In this document: positions 36,364 to 48,203 of the stretch, piece after piece | How the letters are laid out: each line of letters begins with the position of its first letter | Numbering within the stretch: position 1 is the stretch's first letter | The notes under the pieces: model-generated | What the model was told of the DNA's origin: nothing | Databases searched by the model: none | Seen by the model: the letters and a program-made list of their open reading frames with translations, nothing else | Made by a program: the position numbers and the translations under genes | Assembly (NCBI GenBank): GCA_963971535.1 | Contig: OZ020599.1 | Coordinates: 99,530,713 to 99,594,712, forward strand | Length of the DNA stretch: 64,000 bases | DNA from: Notolepis coatsorum | Taxonomy: Eukaryota; Chordata; Actinopteri; Aulopiformes; Paralepididae | Reading direction: 5' to 3'

Positions 36364-36670
36364 ATATATATATATGTTTGTGGAAAAGGCTCCCTCTTGT
36401 CTAGCATATTACACTCTTATACTAAACACGTAAAGTTACCAAAATCTGGTCATTGATATCTAGCGTGAATCGGTACTCGGTAGTAGCAATGTAATTCGGT
36501 CGGTACCCATAAAAGTACTGCGTTCGGTACCCAACCCTACACACTCTGTGTTTTCTGTTTTCAACGTGAATCCCAACCAATCCCTGTCCTGGGTGGCGCT
36601 TTATCCCACTTTCCCGGGGCTCTGCCCTCTGGGACGACATCATGGATAGCCCTGCCGCGGTTATAAACAC

Positions 36671-39600
36671 ACTGCTTTCAGCCAGGTGTTTTACCCCCTT
36701 GCAGCGTTCAGCCAGGTGTTTTACCTGCTTGCAGCTTTCAGCCAGGTGTTTTACCCCCTTGTAGCTTCCAGCCAGGTGTTTTACCCCCTTGCAGCTTTCA
36801 GCCAGGTGTTTTACCTGCTTGCTGCTTTCAGCCAGGTGTTTTACCTGCTTGCTGCTTTCGGCCAGGTGTTTTACCTGCTTGCAGCTTTCAGCCAGGTGTT
36901 TTACCCCCTTGCAGCTTCCAGCCAGGTGTTTTACCCCCTTGCAGCTTTCAGCCAGGTCTTTTACCTGCTTGCTGCTTTCAGTCAGGTGTTTTACCTGCTT
37001 GCAGCTTTCAGCCAGGTGTTTTACCTGCTTGCTGCTTTCAGCCAGGTGTTTTACCTGCTTGCAGCTTTCAGCCAGGTGTTTTACCTGCTTGCTGCTTTCA
37101 GCCAGGTGTTTTGCCTGCTTGCAGCTTTCAGCCAGGTGTTTTACACCCTTGCTGCTTTCAGCCAGGTGTTTTACCCGCTTGCAGCTTTCAGCCAGGTGTT
37201 TTACCTGCTTGTTGCTTTCAGCCAGGTGTTTTACCTGCTTTGTGCTTTCAGCCAGGTGTTTTACCTGCTTGCAGCTTTCAGCCAGGTGTTTTACCTGCTT
37301 TGTGCTTTCAGCCAGGTGTTTTACCTGCTTTGTGCTTTCAGCCAGGTGTTTTACCTGTTTGCTGCTTTCAGCCAGGTGTTTTACCTGCTTGCAGCTTTCA
37401 GCCAGGTGTTTTACCTGCTTGCTGCTTTCAGCCAGGTGTTTTACCCCCTTGCAGCTTCCAGCCAGGTGTTTTACCTGCTTGCTGCTTCCAGCCAGGTGTT
37501 TTACCTGCTTGCTGCTTTCAGCCAGGTGTTTTACCCCCTTGCAGCTTTCAGCCAGGTGTTTTACCTGCTTGCTGCTTCCAGCCAGGTGTTTTACCTGCTT
37601 GCAGCTTTCAGCCAGGTGTTTTACCTGCTTGCAGCTTTCAGCCAGGTGTTTTACCTGCTTGCTGCTTTCAGCCAGGTGTTTTACCTGCTTGCTGCTTCAA
37701 GCCAGGTGTTTTACCTGCTTGCTGCTTTCAGCCAGGTGTTTTACCTGCTTGCAGCTTTCAGCCAGGTGTTTTACCTGCTTGCTGCTTTCAGCCAGGTGTT
37801 TTGCCTGCTTGCAGCTTTCAGCCAGGTGTTTTACCTGCTTGCTGCTTCCAGCCAGGTGTTTTACCTGCTTGCAGCTTTCAGCCAGGTGTTTTACCTGCTT
37901 ACAGCTTTCAGCCAGGTGTTTTACCTGCTTGCTGCTTTCAGCCAGGTGTTTTACCTGCTTGCAGCTTTCAGCCAGGTGTTTTACCTGCTTGCTGCTTTCA
38001 GCCAGGTGTTTTACCCGCTTGCAGCTTTCAGCCAGGTGTTTTACCTGCTTGTTGCTTTCAGCCAGGTGTTTTACCTGCTTTGTGCTTTCAGCCAGGTGTT
38101 TTACCTGCTTGCAGCTTTCAGCCAGGTGTTTTACCTGCTTTGTGCTTTCAGCCAGGTGTTTTACCTGCTTGCTGCTTTCAGCCAGGTGTTTTACCTGCTT
38201 TGTGCTTTTAGCCAGGTGTTTTACCTGCTTTGTGCTTTCAGCCAGGTGTTTTACCTGTTTGCTGCTTTCAGCCAGGTGTTTTACCTGCTTGCAGCTTTCA
38301 GCCAGGTGTTTTGCCTGCTTGCTGCTTTCAGCCAGGTGTTTTACCCACTTGCTGCTTTCAGCCAGGTGTTTTACCTGCTTTGTGCCTTTAGCCAGGTGTT
38401 TTACCTGCTTGTTGCTTTCAGCCAGGTGTTTTACCTGCTTGCAGCTTTCAGCCAGGTGTTTTACCTGCTTGCTGCTTTCAGTCAGGTCTTTTACCTGCTT
38501 GCGGCTTTCAGTCGGGTGTTTTACCCCCTTGCAGCTTCCAGCCAGGTGTTTTACCCCCTTGCAGCTTCCAGCCAGGTGTTTTACCCCCTTGCAGCTTCCA
38601 GCCAGGTGTTTTACCCCCTTGCAGCTTCCAGCCAGGTGTTTTACCCCCTTGCAGCTTCCAGCCAGGTGTTTTACCCCCTTGCAGCTTTCAGCCAGGTGTT
38701 TTACCTGCTTGTTGCTTTCAGCCAGGTGTTTTACCTGCTTGCAGCTTTCAGCCAGGTGTTTTACCTGCTTGCAGCTTTCAGCCAGGTGTTTTACCCCCTT
38801 GCAGCTTTCAGCCAGGTGTTTTACCTGCTTGCTGCTTCCAGCCAGGTGTTTTACCTGCTTGCAGCTTTCAGCCAGGTGTTTTACCTGCTTACAGCTTTCA
38901 GCCAGGTGTTTTACCTGCTTGCTGCTTTCAGCCAGGTGTTTTACCTGCTTGCAGCTTTCAGCCAGGTGTTTTACCTGCTTGCTGCTTTCAGCCAGGTGTT
39001 TTACCCGCTTGCAGCTTTCAGCCAGGTGTTTTACCTGCTTGTTGCTTTCAGCCAGGTGTTTTACCTGCTTTGTGCTTTCAGCCAGGTGTTTTACCTGCTT
39101 GCAGCTTTCAGCCAGGTGTTTTACCTGCTTTGTGCTTTCAGCCAGGTGTTTTACCTGCTTGCTGCTTTCAGCCAGGTGTTTTACCTGCTTGCAGCTTTCA
39201 GCCAGGTGTTTTACCTGCTTACAGCTTTCAGCCAGGTGTTTTACCTGCTTGCTGCTTTCAGCCAGGTGTTTTACCTGCTTGCAGCTTTCAGCCAGGTGTT
39301 TTGCCTGCTTGCTGCTTTCAGCCAGGTGTTTTACCCACTTGCTGCTTTCAGCCAGGTGTTTTACCTGCTTTGTGCCTTTAGCCAGGTGTTTTACCTGCTT
39401 GTTGCTTTCAGCCAGGTGTTTTACCTGCTTGCAGCTTTCAGCCAGGTGTTTTACCTGCTTGCTGCTTTCAGTCAGGTCTTTTACCTGCTTGCGGCTTTCA
39501 GTCGGGTGTTTTACCCCCTTGCAGCTTCCAGCCAGGTGTTTTACCCCCTTGCAGCTTCCAGCCAGGTGTTTTACCCCCTTGCAGCTTCCAGCCAGGTGTT

Positions 39601-39845
39601 TTACCCCCTTGCAGCTTCCAGCCAGGTGTTTTACCCCCTTGCAGCTTCCAGCCAGGTGTTTTACCCCCTTGCAGCTTTCAGCCAGGTGTTTTACCTGCTT
39701 GTTGCTTTCAGCCAGGTGTTTTACCTGCTTGCAGCTTTCAGCCAGGTGTTTTACCTGCTTGCAGCTTTCAGCCAGGTGTTTTACCTGCTTGCAGCTTTCA
39801 GCCAGGTGTTTTACCTGCTTGCATCTTTCAGCCAGGTGTTTTACC
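36671..39845. repeat. 30-bp satellite, about 106 units in perfect register
   Basis: Consensus halves are TTTTACCTGCTTGCA and GCTTTCAGCCAGGTG. Every unit is exactly 30 bp with no indel across 3.17 kb. Variants cluster at fixed positions (CTG/CCC; GCAGC/GCTGC/GTTGC/TGTGC; TTTCA/TTCCA). A block at 37831-38790 recurs at 38821-39780 (offset 990 bp, 33 units) with only three adjacent units changed. All three plus frames and one minus frame are open, giving apparent proteins of over 1000 codons made of 10-residue repeats. I regard these as a by-product of the unit, not a gene. Confidence 0.95.
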
Positions 39846-39924
39846 ACAACTGAGCTAATAGGACCACAAGGCTGCATCACTGAGAATGGGAGGAGGCACC
39901 AAGAGACAGTTGTGCACAGTTGTA

Positions 39925-40122
39925 CTGCCCTGGCCTATTATGTTCTATTCTATTGTGCTTCTATTTTTATTTAGTTTATATTCCATTTCATTTTATTCCA
40001 CCTTTTTATTTTATAATCTGTCCGTAATTGTCTGTCTGTTAAAGTCGCACCAAAAATTACCAAATCAAATTCCTTGTATGTCAAAACTACTTGGCAATAA
40101 AGACCTTTCTGATTCTGATCTG
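39925..40122 (+). mobile_element. LINE 3' end with TTCTGA tail
   Basis: AATTCCTTGTATGTCAAAAC, TTGGCAATAAAGACC and a TCTGATTCTGATCTG tail, the standard 3' end of a common fish LINE. The coding part is absent. Confidence 0.7.
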
Positions 40123-41014
40123 CCATTTCCACACATACAAGCCATTTCACAAGACGTATCCAGCCAACGGTGAAGTTAGAAAGAGAAAGGTGCAATCTAA
40201 AATCGCAACCAGGCGAGCGGCCGTGAAAAGAAAAGCTGTGACTTTTGCCTCCTGCCACGGCAGCCACGCTCTCGTCAAACAAACAAGGATGCGTTATTCA
40301 CAACGGAAGATATTCAAGGCGGCATTTCTTTCAGACGTCAACAATCTGTTCAGTGATAGAAAAACAAGACTGAAATGGTGGAATCTGTCCACAGCCTTCA
40401 GTCGTCCAGGAGAACAGCGATACGGAGGTGTGAGGGGGTTTCAGAGGTTACATTTTGTGTTTTTCTCATCAGTTCGATAATTCAATGGACCTGACTGATG
40501 TAGCACAGCTACAGAGACCAGGCATGGAAATGGATTTCATGACCTTGGACTGAGAATGACCTTGCTGCAATAAATTCATTATTTTGTGTTGTGCAATTCT
40601 CGAGTTCTTGAACTGACTCAGTGTTGACATTTAAAGCAAAATAGTTTAAATCTGATTCGTAGAATATTTTGAATGCAATTGGCCATACAATGGGAGTGAT
40701 TGTTAACTGTTAAGTAATCAGGAGCAAGTGCTATAATCAGAATTATTTTCATTGTTGTTTGATAATATCAATGTTTATAATACCTTTCTCCCATATTTAT
40801 AAACAGGGTTAATTATTAACTGAAGTAATCAGGAGTAAGTGCTATCATCTACATTTTAAAGGTCCCATAAGCTATATTTCAATTATTATTTGATCATATA
40901 CACCTTCATAATACTTTTCTCTGCAGATGTCTTCATTAACATTCACAACTGCAATAAACCAGAGCAACAAACGACCAGCAGCACAAATATCAACTCTGGC
41001 TACAACAGTGCAGC
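40123..41014. other. Unassigned sequence with one unrecognised open frame
   Basis: A plus-strand frame to 40480 includes a basic stretch (RKRKVQSKIATRRAAVKRK) and FLSDVNNLFSDRKTRLKWW. I do not recognise a family. The start overlaps the LINE tail, so it may be chance. Confidence 0.3.
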
Positions 41015-42090
41015 CAAATATCAAAGAGGCTTCACTATTACACAATCAATATCAAAGAGGCTTCACTATTACCCAATCAATATCAAAGAGGCTTCACTAT
41101 TACCCAATCAATATCAAAGAGGCTTCACTATTACCCAATCAATATCAAAGAGGCTTCACTATTACACAATCAATATCAAAGATGCTTCACTATTACCCAA
41201 TCAATATCAACAAGGCTTCACATATTACATAATCAATATCGAAGAGGCTTCACTATTACCCAATCAATATCAAAGAGGCTTCACATATTACATAATCAAT
41301 ATCAAAGATGCTTCACATATTATTACATAATCAATATCAAAGAGGCTTCACTATTACCAAATCGATATCAAAGAGGCTTTACTTATTACATAATCAATAT
41401 CAAAGATGCTTCACATATTACATAATCAATATCAAAGAGGCTTCACTATTACCCAATCAATATCAAAGAGGCTTCACATATTACATAATAAATATCAAAT
41501 AGGCTTCACATATTACATAATCAATATCAAAGAGGCTCCACATATTACATAATCAATATCAAAGAGGCTTCACATCATTTACATAATCAATATCAAAGAG
41601 GCTCCACATATTATTACATAATCAATATCAAAGAGGCTCCACATATTATTACATAATATCAAAGAGGCTTCACATTATTACATAATATCAAAGAGGCTTC
41701 ACATATTACATAATATCAAAGAGGCTTCACATATTACATAATATCAAAGAGGCTTCACATTATTACATAATATCAAAGAGGCTTCACATATTACATAATA
41801 TCAAAGAGGCTTCACATATTACATAATATCAAAGAGGCTTCACATTATTACATAATATCAAAGAGGCTTCACATATTACATAATATCAAAGAGGCTTCAC
41901 ATATTACATAATATCAAAGAGGCTTCACATATTACATAATATCAAAGAGGCTTCACATATTACATAATATCAAAGAGGCTTCACATATTACATAATATCA
42001 AAGAGGCTTCACATATTACATAATATCAAAGAGGCTTCACATATTACATAATATCAAAGAGGCTTCACATTATTACATAATATCAAAGAG
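41015..42090. repeat. Minisatellite, 31-bp units grading to 28-bp units
   Basis: Core ATCAAAGAGGCTTCAC. Left units (to about 41230) are 31 bp with ATTACCCAATCA. Middle units carry CATATTACATAATCA. From about 41640 units lose the ATCA and are mostly 28 bp. The change in unit length along the array records its growth history. Confidence 0.95.
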
Positions 42091-42319
42091 TGTCTCTCTT
42101 ATCGACGATTCAATTTCACCGAGACTGGGGCATCATTCAACACAACTTTATAGTACACACAAAGCTATGGAGACAGCTTCCTTTCTGCAGGGAGGAGAAA
42201 TCTGAACAATGTGTGCGGCCCTGCATCTTTAATACTACCATCAAAGCAACGGATGGTCATAAAAGGATGGACAACAAACGACCACGTCCCCTCCCACTTC
42301 CTTAGTGTCCTTAAATGAC

Positions 42320-42500
42320 CTCTAGCTCAAAGTCAACTTTATTGTCAAGGTCCATTTGTGCAAGACATAGCCTACATACAATTTAAATGACGTTTCCCCA
42401 TTCCCACGGTGTATATAAAAAAACCATATAAAACACAAAAGTAACATATAGGACACAATATACAGGACACACAATTTACAGGACAAATTAAAACATGTAA
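42320..42500 (-). mobile_element. Retroelement 3' end
   Basis: AAAGTCAACTTTATTGTCAA on the plus strand, followed by an AC- and A-rich body, is the reverse complement of a common fish retroelement 3' end. Confidence 0.5.
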
Positions 42501-42700
42501 ACACTGCATTATTGGGACAGAGGGTAGCCGCTGCGTCTGCTTAATCACCTTACGCCTCAATTATGCTTTAATTAGCTCAATTATGGCCAGATGGGGGTTG
42601 GGACATTTGAATGCTCACAACCCCTTTTCTGTCCAGAAGTCCTTGATTACCTACTAGGCCCTTCCTGATTAACCCTTTCACGACCACACTACATAAGGTT

Positions 42701-43060
42701 AACGATAGGTTATGTATATAACCTAGTTATATGAGTACTGGCTAAGCGTCCCGCTCTTAAGCCATACCGAGATATACCTCATCTCATGTACCTATTGTAC
42801 TCCATCAACGAATAAAACCAAAATACACCCCTCACCTGCCAGGCCCCGCCCCTAGTGGCGTGCTACTTAGTACTGGGCATGGCCACCACTCACTCTTCCT
42901 CGGAAAAAATCGTTTCCAAAGAAAAGTTTCCCCACGGGAACTCAGGGCACGCTAAGAGCGGGACGCTTAGCCAGTACTCATATAACTAGGTTATATACAT
43001 AACCTATCGTTATATATCGTACTTGCATCGCGTCCCACTCTTAAGCCATACCGAGATATG
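42701..43060 (-). repeat. DIRS-like 3' ITR and internal complementary region
   Basis: 42701-42759 is complementary to about 42953-43011. From 43009 (GTTATATATCGTACTTGC) the sequence equals the complement of the 5' terminus at 49167. So the internal region reads as the two element ends fused, with GTT shared, as in the circularisation template of DIRS elements. Confidence 0.9.
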
Positions 43061-43282
43061 GGGTAGAGCGGACGCGAGGCCCGACAGATGCACCCCCTGA
43101 GGACCCGTAAGCCCACATCAAGGGGAAAGGGGAGTCCCGTCACCCCATCCTTCCTAATGAAGAGGGGGCGCAGTCAACTCCACCCGAGTGTGAACAAGAG
43201 GGAACTAGAACCCCTTGAACACACAGCACAGGCAGAACCATGTGTGACACAACACACTGTGGCCCATACCCACACACCCCTG

Positions 43283-44299
43283 CTACCCCCCCAAAGGACG
43301 GGAGGCAGGAGAGGCCACAGACCTCAGAACCGCCTGGGAGACAGAACCCCCGGTCATGTCCATGAGGTAAAACCTTACGACGGGACCCGGGGAGGACCAT
43401 GAAGCTGCAGCACAGATGTCGTCCACCGAGGCCCCACCCAGCAGAGCGACAGAGGCCGCCACCCCACGAGTGGAGTGCGCCCTGACGCCCCCAGGGGGAG
43501 CCAGCCCGGCCAACGTGTAGCAGAGGGCAATGCCCTCGCACAACCAATGGGACAGCCGCTGTTTCGATAGTGCCTTACCGGCACGAGAACCACCGTAACA
43601 GACAAAAAGCTGATCGGTAGCCCTGAAGCCCTGAGTACGGCTGAGGTAAATCCCCAAAGCACGGACCAGACATGACAGGTGAAGGCCCGCCTCCAACTCA
43701 CTAGCGTGAGGAGGTGGATGAAACGCCTGAACCACAATATCCCTGGAGCGGAAGGAACTCCGGATATTTTTAGGCACGAAGGCAGGATTAGGCCGCAGAG
43801 TGGCACCGCAATCGGAACGAAAAGACAGGCACTCTGGTCGTACCGAGAGAGCACAGAGCTCACCCACGCGTTTAGCGGAGGTGACGGCCAGCAAGAACGC
43901 GGTCTTGAACGACAGCTGTCCCAACGGCGCTTGCTCAAGAGGCTCAAACGGGGCCAAGGACAACCGACCGAGGACCAATTGAAGATCCCAACTCGGAGCC
44001 AAAGAACATTTTACCGGCTTAACGCGTCAAGCGCCAAGCAGGAAACGCTTCACAAGAGGGTGGCTGAACAAAACATCACCCTCAAATCCCTCATGATAAG
44101 AGGATATAGCTGCTGCATATACCCTCACCGTCGAAGCCGACAGTCTATCAAGGAGAGACTGGAGGTAAACAAGGACAGCATTCAGGGGGCAGGACACCGG
44201 GTCCCTGCCCCCCGCCTTACACCACTCTTGGAACATATACGCCATCTGCCCTCGTACGCGCGACAGTGGAGGGAGCATGCGCATTCCGGATGGTATCAA
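43283..44299 (-). pseudogene. DIRS-like tyrosine recombinase, one nonsense mutation
   Basis: This enzyme would integrate the circular cDNA. The N-terminal part (44299-44027) is a SAM-like core-binding domain (NAVLVYLQSLL...TVRVYAAAIS...HPLVKRFL). The catalytic part (44002-43283) has the first Arg in TSAKRVGELC (residue 45 of that segment), the HSTR box (residues 176-179) and the tyrosine in VVRFYLMD (residue 212). The two parts are in one frame, separated by an in-frame TGA at about 44024-44026. The catalytic residues are intact, so inactivation looks recent or is due mainly to loss of the reverse transcriptase. Confidence 0.85.
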
Positions 44300-44518
44300 C
44301 CACAGAAGGGTCCATCCTCTCCAGACTTACCCTCTCACCAGCCAAACCATCAGACGTTGGCACAACACCGGGTGCTGAACAGCGACCCGTGTGCTTGAGT
44401 GAGGGCCTTCGCCGACCAAGGAATAGGCCATGGCGGCGCTACCAGTAGCTGGATCAGGACCGGGAACCACACAGCTGCACCCCGGTCTGGCGCAATCAGG
44501 ATCAAGGACCTGCGCTCC

Positions 44519-45440
44519 TCAACGTAACCGCCCCAACAACTGCCTAACAGATGTATGGGGGAAAGAAGGACCGCCCCGCGACATTACACCTGTACTCACA
44601 TTCACCCTGCCCGGGATGTGGAGAGCCCTCAGGCCGCGCAGATAGCCAGCCGCCCGGTGCAGACGGGGGGAGCGTACTCCTCCCTGTCTGTCGATATACG
44701 ACACTGACGTCGTATTGTCCGTCCTGATCAACACCGTTTGAGGACCAGAAGGACCGCTTTCAATACCAACACATTGAACGTAGCGCAGACCTGGCAGCAC
44801 GGTTTGCCAGCTGCCCCCTACTGCGTTGGCCCGACGCGTCTCCAGCGAGGGAGGCGTTGGTGAAAAACGTGACGTGTGACAGCCTACTGCCCATGGGGAC
44901 CCCCCTGGTGAGGAACCCCCCAGGGCGAGGTCCCCCAGTACTGACACGGGAACCTTAGCCGCTTCCACTTGCCTCTCACCGGGTCTATTTCCATACTAGA
45001 AAACCCACCTCCGTAACCTCCTCCTGGGGTGAAGAGGAGGCCAAGAGGGACCACGGAATGAGCAGATGCCATCATACAGAGCAGGCGTATCACGGACAGC
45101 GCCGTAACCGTCCTAGGACGGAACCTCCCGAGCGTGTCGACAACACGCTCCGAGAGGGATGCCCATAGCACTCCAACCGTTGACTGGGAAGAGGAGTACT
45201 CTACTTCCAGTCTACAGCAAACCCCAGGCTGGTAGGAACCTGCCTGGTACGAGACCCGACGATCCACCTTGACCGCCAAGGACCAGAACGTCGTCAGGGC
45301 AGAATACACTTCGTAACCCCTGACGATGCAGAGGCCCCAGTGCGGCCTCTGCGCACTTGGTGAAGATGCGGGGAGCCAGAGAAAACCGAACGGCAGCCTC
45401 TGGTACTCATACGCTAACCCTGCAAAGGAATGACACAGAT
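44519..45440 (-). pseudogene. DIRS-like reverse transcriptase/RNase H, truncated and frameshifted
   Basis: The 5' end at about 45440-45395 reads YEYQRLPFG, the palm motif that precedes the catalytic YxDD in DIRS reverse transcriptases. The YxDD motif itself is not found. Then comes a connection region with LCMMASAHSVVPLG (about 45070), and an RNase H segment with VLIRTDNTTSVSYIDRQGG (about 44720). Frame changes between 44884 and 44968 and near 45309 break it into pieces. The deletion of the upstream palm makes it non-functional. Confidence 0.8.
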
Positions 45441-45747
45441 ACTAATCGCTGCCAATTCCATACCGTGGCGGTACAGGCTTTAGCAGCCCACCAGCCACTC
45501 GCCGAGCCGACCCACCTCATGGCGTCGGCCGGGCGGGGCACTGTTTCAACATGTCAAAAGCAAAGGACTGATGCTAACACGGAGCACCAGTGGTGGTTGC
45601 AAAAAACAACCTCCACTGTGGTGTGCACCATGAAGGGGTTAATGAATAAATGAACTAACACCACGAACATACTGTAGAATGGGCAAGCCCATGTACACAA
45701 CGTTAAGGGGAGGCGGACCAGAGAGAATATTCACAACAGCACACCAG

Positions 45748-48203
45748 GGCCCTATTCCCCGTACCTGGTTCAACTAAGTCGATCAATAGTCCCATTATCC
45801 AGATTCAATTAACCCGATGTTTGAATCCGGGATTTTCCTGTTCCTCGAAGGTGGATTCAGTCTCGTTCATTTGAACCAGACTTGAGACTCCGGATAATTG
45901 CGCGCGCCCGCCTCAGCTGAAAAGACAACAAGTGTCGATAGCAGAAATCCTGATCTTCTAACGGCATTGATTGATTGATTGATTTAAAACTTTATTAACA
46001 GATTGCAGAATGGGCGTGCCTGCTGGCAGTATAGGCTTATGGAATGAATAATCAAATGAGATCTTGCTAGCGAAAATAATTAGTTCAGCTCTTTCAGAAT
46101 AACGATAAAAACAAGCCCAAATAGTATATCTAATTGATACGAATTATATCATGAGGCTATCTGTATGTGCTTAGGTATTAATATTATGTACTATATAAAT
46201 ACATGGTTTCCAAAGAGAGGCTTGGAGGGAGGCTTGCAGTTACACTATTAATCAGGTTTTAATCTGTTTCGGACCTAATCCATACATGCATTGAATTGAT
46301 TACCATTTGGTTTATACCAGTGACACCTCATGTTCATCATCAGATAACAGTGCTTGAAAAGATAAATGCATTTTCTCGAATTCATTCATCAAAAACGTCA
46401 AAGGCTCATTCAATTTATCAAGTCACGTCACGTCATCAAATCCATCAAACAGCGCATCTCCTCATATATTTTAATCCCAGTTACAATATCACAATAACGT
46501 GTGACACTATCACAGTGATACAATTAAATATTCCACAGATTCAGATTTCTCATAATTCATATCCACAATCCGCGCATAGACGCTTCAGCTTGAATGAAAC
46601 GCATCCGGGTGCTCCGTTAAGCAAATACACAGCGAAGAATATTAAACTAATCAGAGCCAAACACCCGATTTCATTCATTAAAAATATCCCAGCGGGATTC
46701 ACATTTGCAATGATCTGTTTAGTCCGTTATTAAAATAACTAACTGTGTGTCGCGACTCGCGAGCGCCGTATCCGTATAAATATGACGTGCATTATATAGG
46801 ACAAAGTAAATTCATAGGCTGAATATGATTTATTATCAGCGTTACTGCAGACATATTATTTTACATTTCAAACGAAGCACAAGAACATAATCCAGAATGG
46901 TATAATGCAGATCTAGACTGTGAGAATAATTTCAGGAAGCGAGCTGGGATTTCTTTGCGGGGGCGTGGCCATGGTTCATCCAGCTAACTGAACTTAACCC
47001 TGCTCTCGACCAGGCTCAAACTTTTTGATCTGTTGTCATAGTGATTTAGACAATCGAGCGTCGGGGAATGGAAAGGTCTGGCTTAAGGCGAGACACTGCA
47101 GGTGAATAGTCAAATATACTTTTTTTGTTGATTTTGAGATTTTGTTATATTTTGCTTCCTAAACATGTCTTCTATGAAACTAGTGACAATAAAACGTCAA
47201 TAACACACATTTAGTTGTTTATTTTACATCATTTTGCCTTATTGCATCCATTAATGTGCACATATTTAATGGGGAAGTGCCTCATTTGCATATATAAACA
47301 TAAATTTCAGAAAACTTGCAATATATTTTTTCTTAGTTTATATGTACATAACAAATTGGGAAAGTTTCATAGTGATATCTATTCAAATATTGTTTGCCTA
47401 TTAGGGGGTACTACACTGTACTACACTGTTTGTAGCCTGTGTGTAGTTCTGTTCAGTTCAATAACATCATTATTATTATTATTCAGGCATGTGTTTAGGT
47501 TATCTATTACTAATGGTTTGATTAGGTATTGTGTTTGTAAATATCTGTTTAAAAAAAAAAGTATGGCATTTTACAATACACAACTTTTCAGCGTTTTCCC
47601 AAAAATTCGTTTTAAGAGTTTTTCCTCATACTCTGAGCCAGAAATCTCCACTTCAGTAGCACTCACATACACCAAACCTTCCAGTTCTATTCATATCTAT
47701 GTTCTGAAGGTATTTACAGAAGGGTTTGTTGATATCGCATTCATACCCTGATTTATATCACATTTTATTCCTAAAAACATGGCGAAATATGGAATTTTAC
47801 CATAAAAATGGACTGAATGGAGTATTTTCTGATTTATGGAGTGATAAAAAGAGATATCCAAAATCCCCTCTGTAATAACCTTTGGCTCTAATATGTCAAC
47901 AAAATTAAACTATAATTTTGAAAATGGCTTTATCCAATGTTTAGATTTCTGTCCTGGAATTATATGCAAATTAGTGCATATTTAAGTAGATCATGCCTCA
48001 TTTGCATATTTAAACATACAATTTCAGAAAACTTGTAATACAAAAAAGTCTTGTCTTAATATAAGTAATAAACTGGGGACGTTTCATTGTGATATCTATT
48101 AGTTAATTTTTTTACCCTATTCACCTGCAGTGTCTCCCCTTAAGTCAGGCTATGCTGGATATTATCCGGCTAACTCAGTTAGCCAGGTACGGGGAACGGG
48201 GCC
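45748..48203. mobile_element. DNA transposon with GGCCCTATTCCCCG ends, nested in the DIRS-like element
   Basis: Inverted ends GGCCCTATTCCCCGTACCTG and the complement of GTACGGGGAACGGGGCC are flanked by CAG on both sides (45745-45747 and 48204-48206). Copy 1 of the DIRS-like element has a single CAG at 455-457, an unoccupied site. A 3-bp duplication and GGGCC-type ends point to PIF/Harbinger-like elements, tentatively. The body is about 1.4 kb once its own nested element is removed. No transposase frame recognised. Confidence 0.85.
47087..48139. mobile_element. TTAA-flanked DNA transposon (Kolobok/piggyBac-like MITE)
   Basis: Inverted ends GGCGAGACACTGCAGGTGAA and GGGGAGACACTGCAGGTGAA (one mismatch over 23 bp) are flanked by TTAA at 47083-47086 and 48140-48143. 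Inside, a CCTCATTTGCATAT...TTTCAGAAAACTTG segment occurs twice (about 47270 and 47996). No transposase seen. Confidence 0.85.

Larger units (their letters stand above)
34533..36539. mobile_element. hAT-type MITE (GGTACC family), split by later insertions
   Basis: 34533-34625 matches the right end, and about 36460-36539 the left end, of the MITE at 5818-6351, in opposite orientation. The interior holds an LTR (34830-35888) and another MITE (35916-36363). The outer flanks (CAATCGTA and CACACTCT) do not match, so the two ends may not belong to a single insertion. Confidence 0.6.

Noticed and set aside
34533..36539. Certain single hAT insertion
   Set aside because: End sequences and orientation fit, but the outer 8-bp flanks differ, so the two ends may come from different copies. 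Reported at lower confidence.
36686..39974. Apparent proteins of over 1000 codons on the plus strand and over 700 on the minus strand
   Set aside because: They arise from a 30-bp unit without stops in four frames. There is no domain, no initiation context and no flanking exon, and overlapping frames are equally open.
40091..40480. Possible host exon with a Lys/Arg-rich stretch
   Set aside because: It starts inside a LINE tail, lacks splice context I can support, and matches no family I recognise. Kept only as an unassigned note.
47215..47751. 178-codon frame resembling a membrane protein
   Set aside because: It lies inside the TTAA-flanked MITE, is AT-driven and hydrophobic by composition, and matches no transposase.
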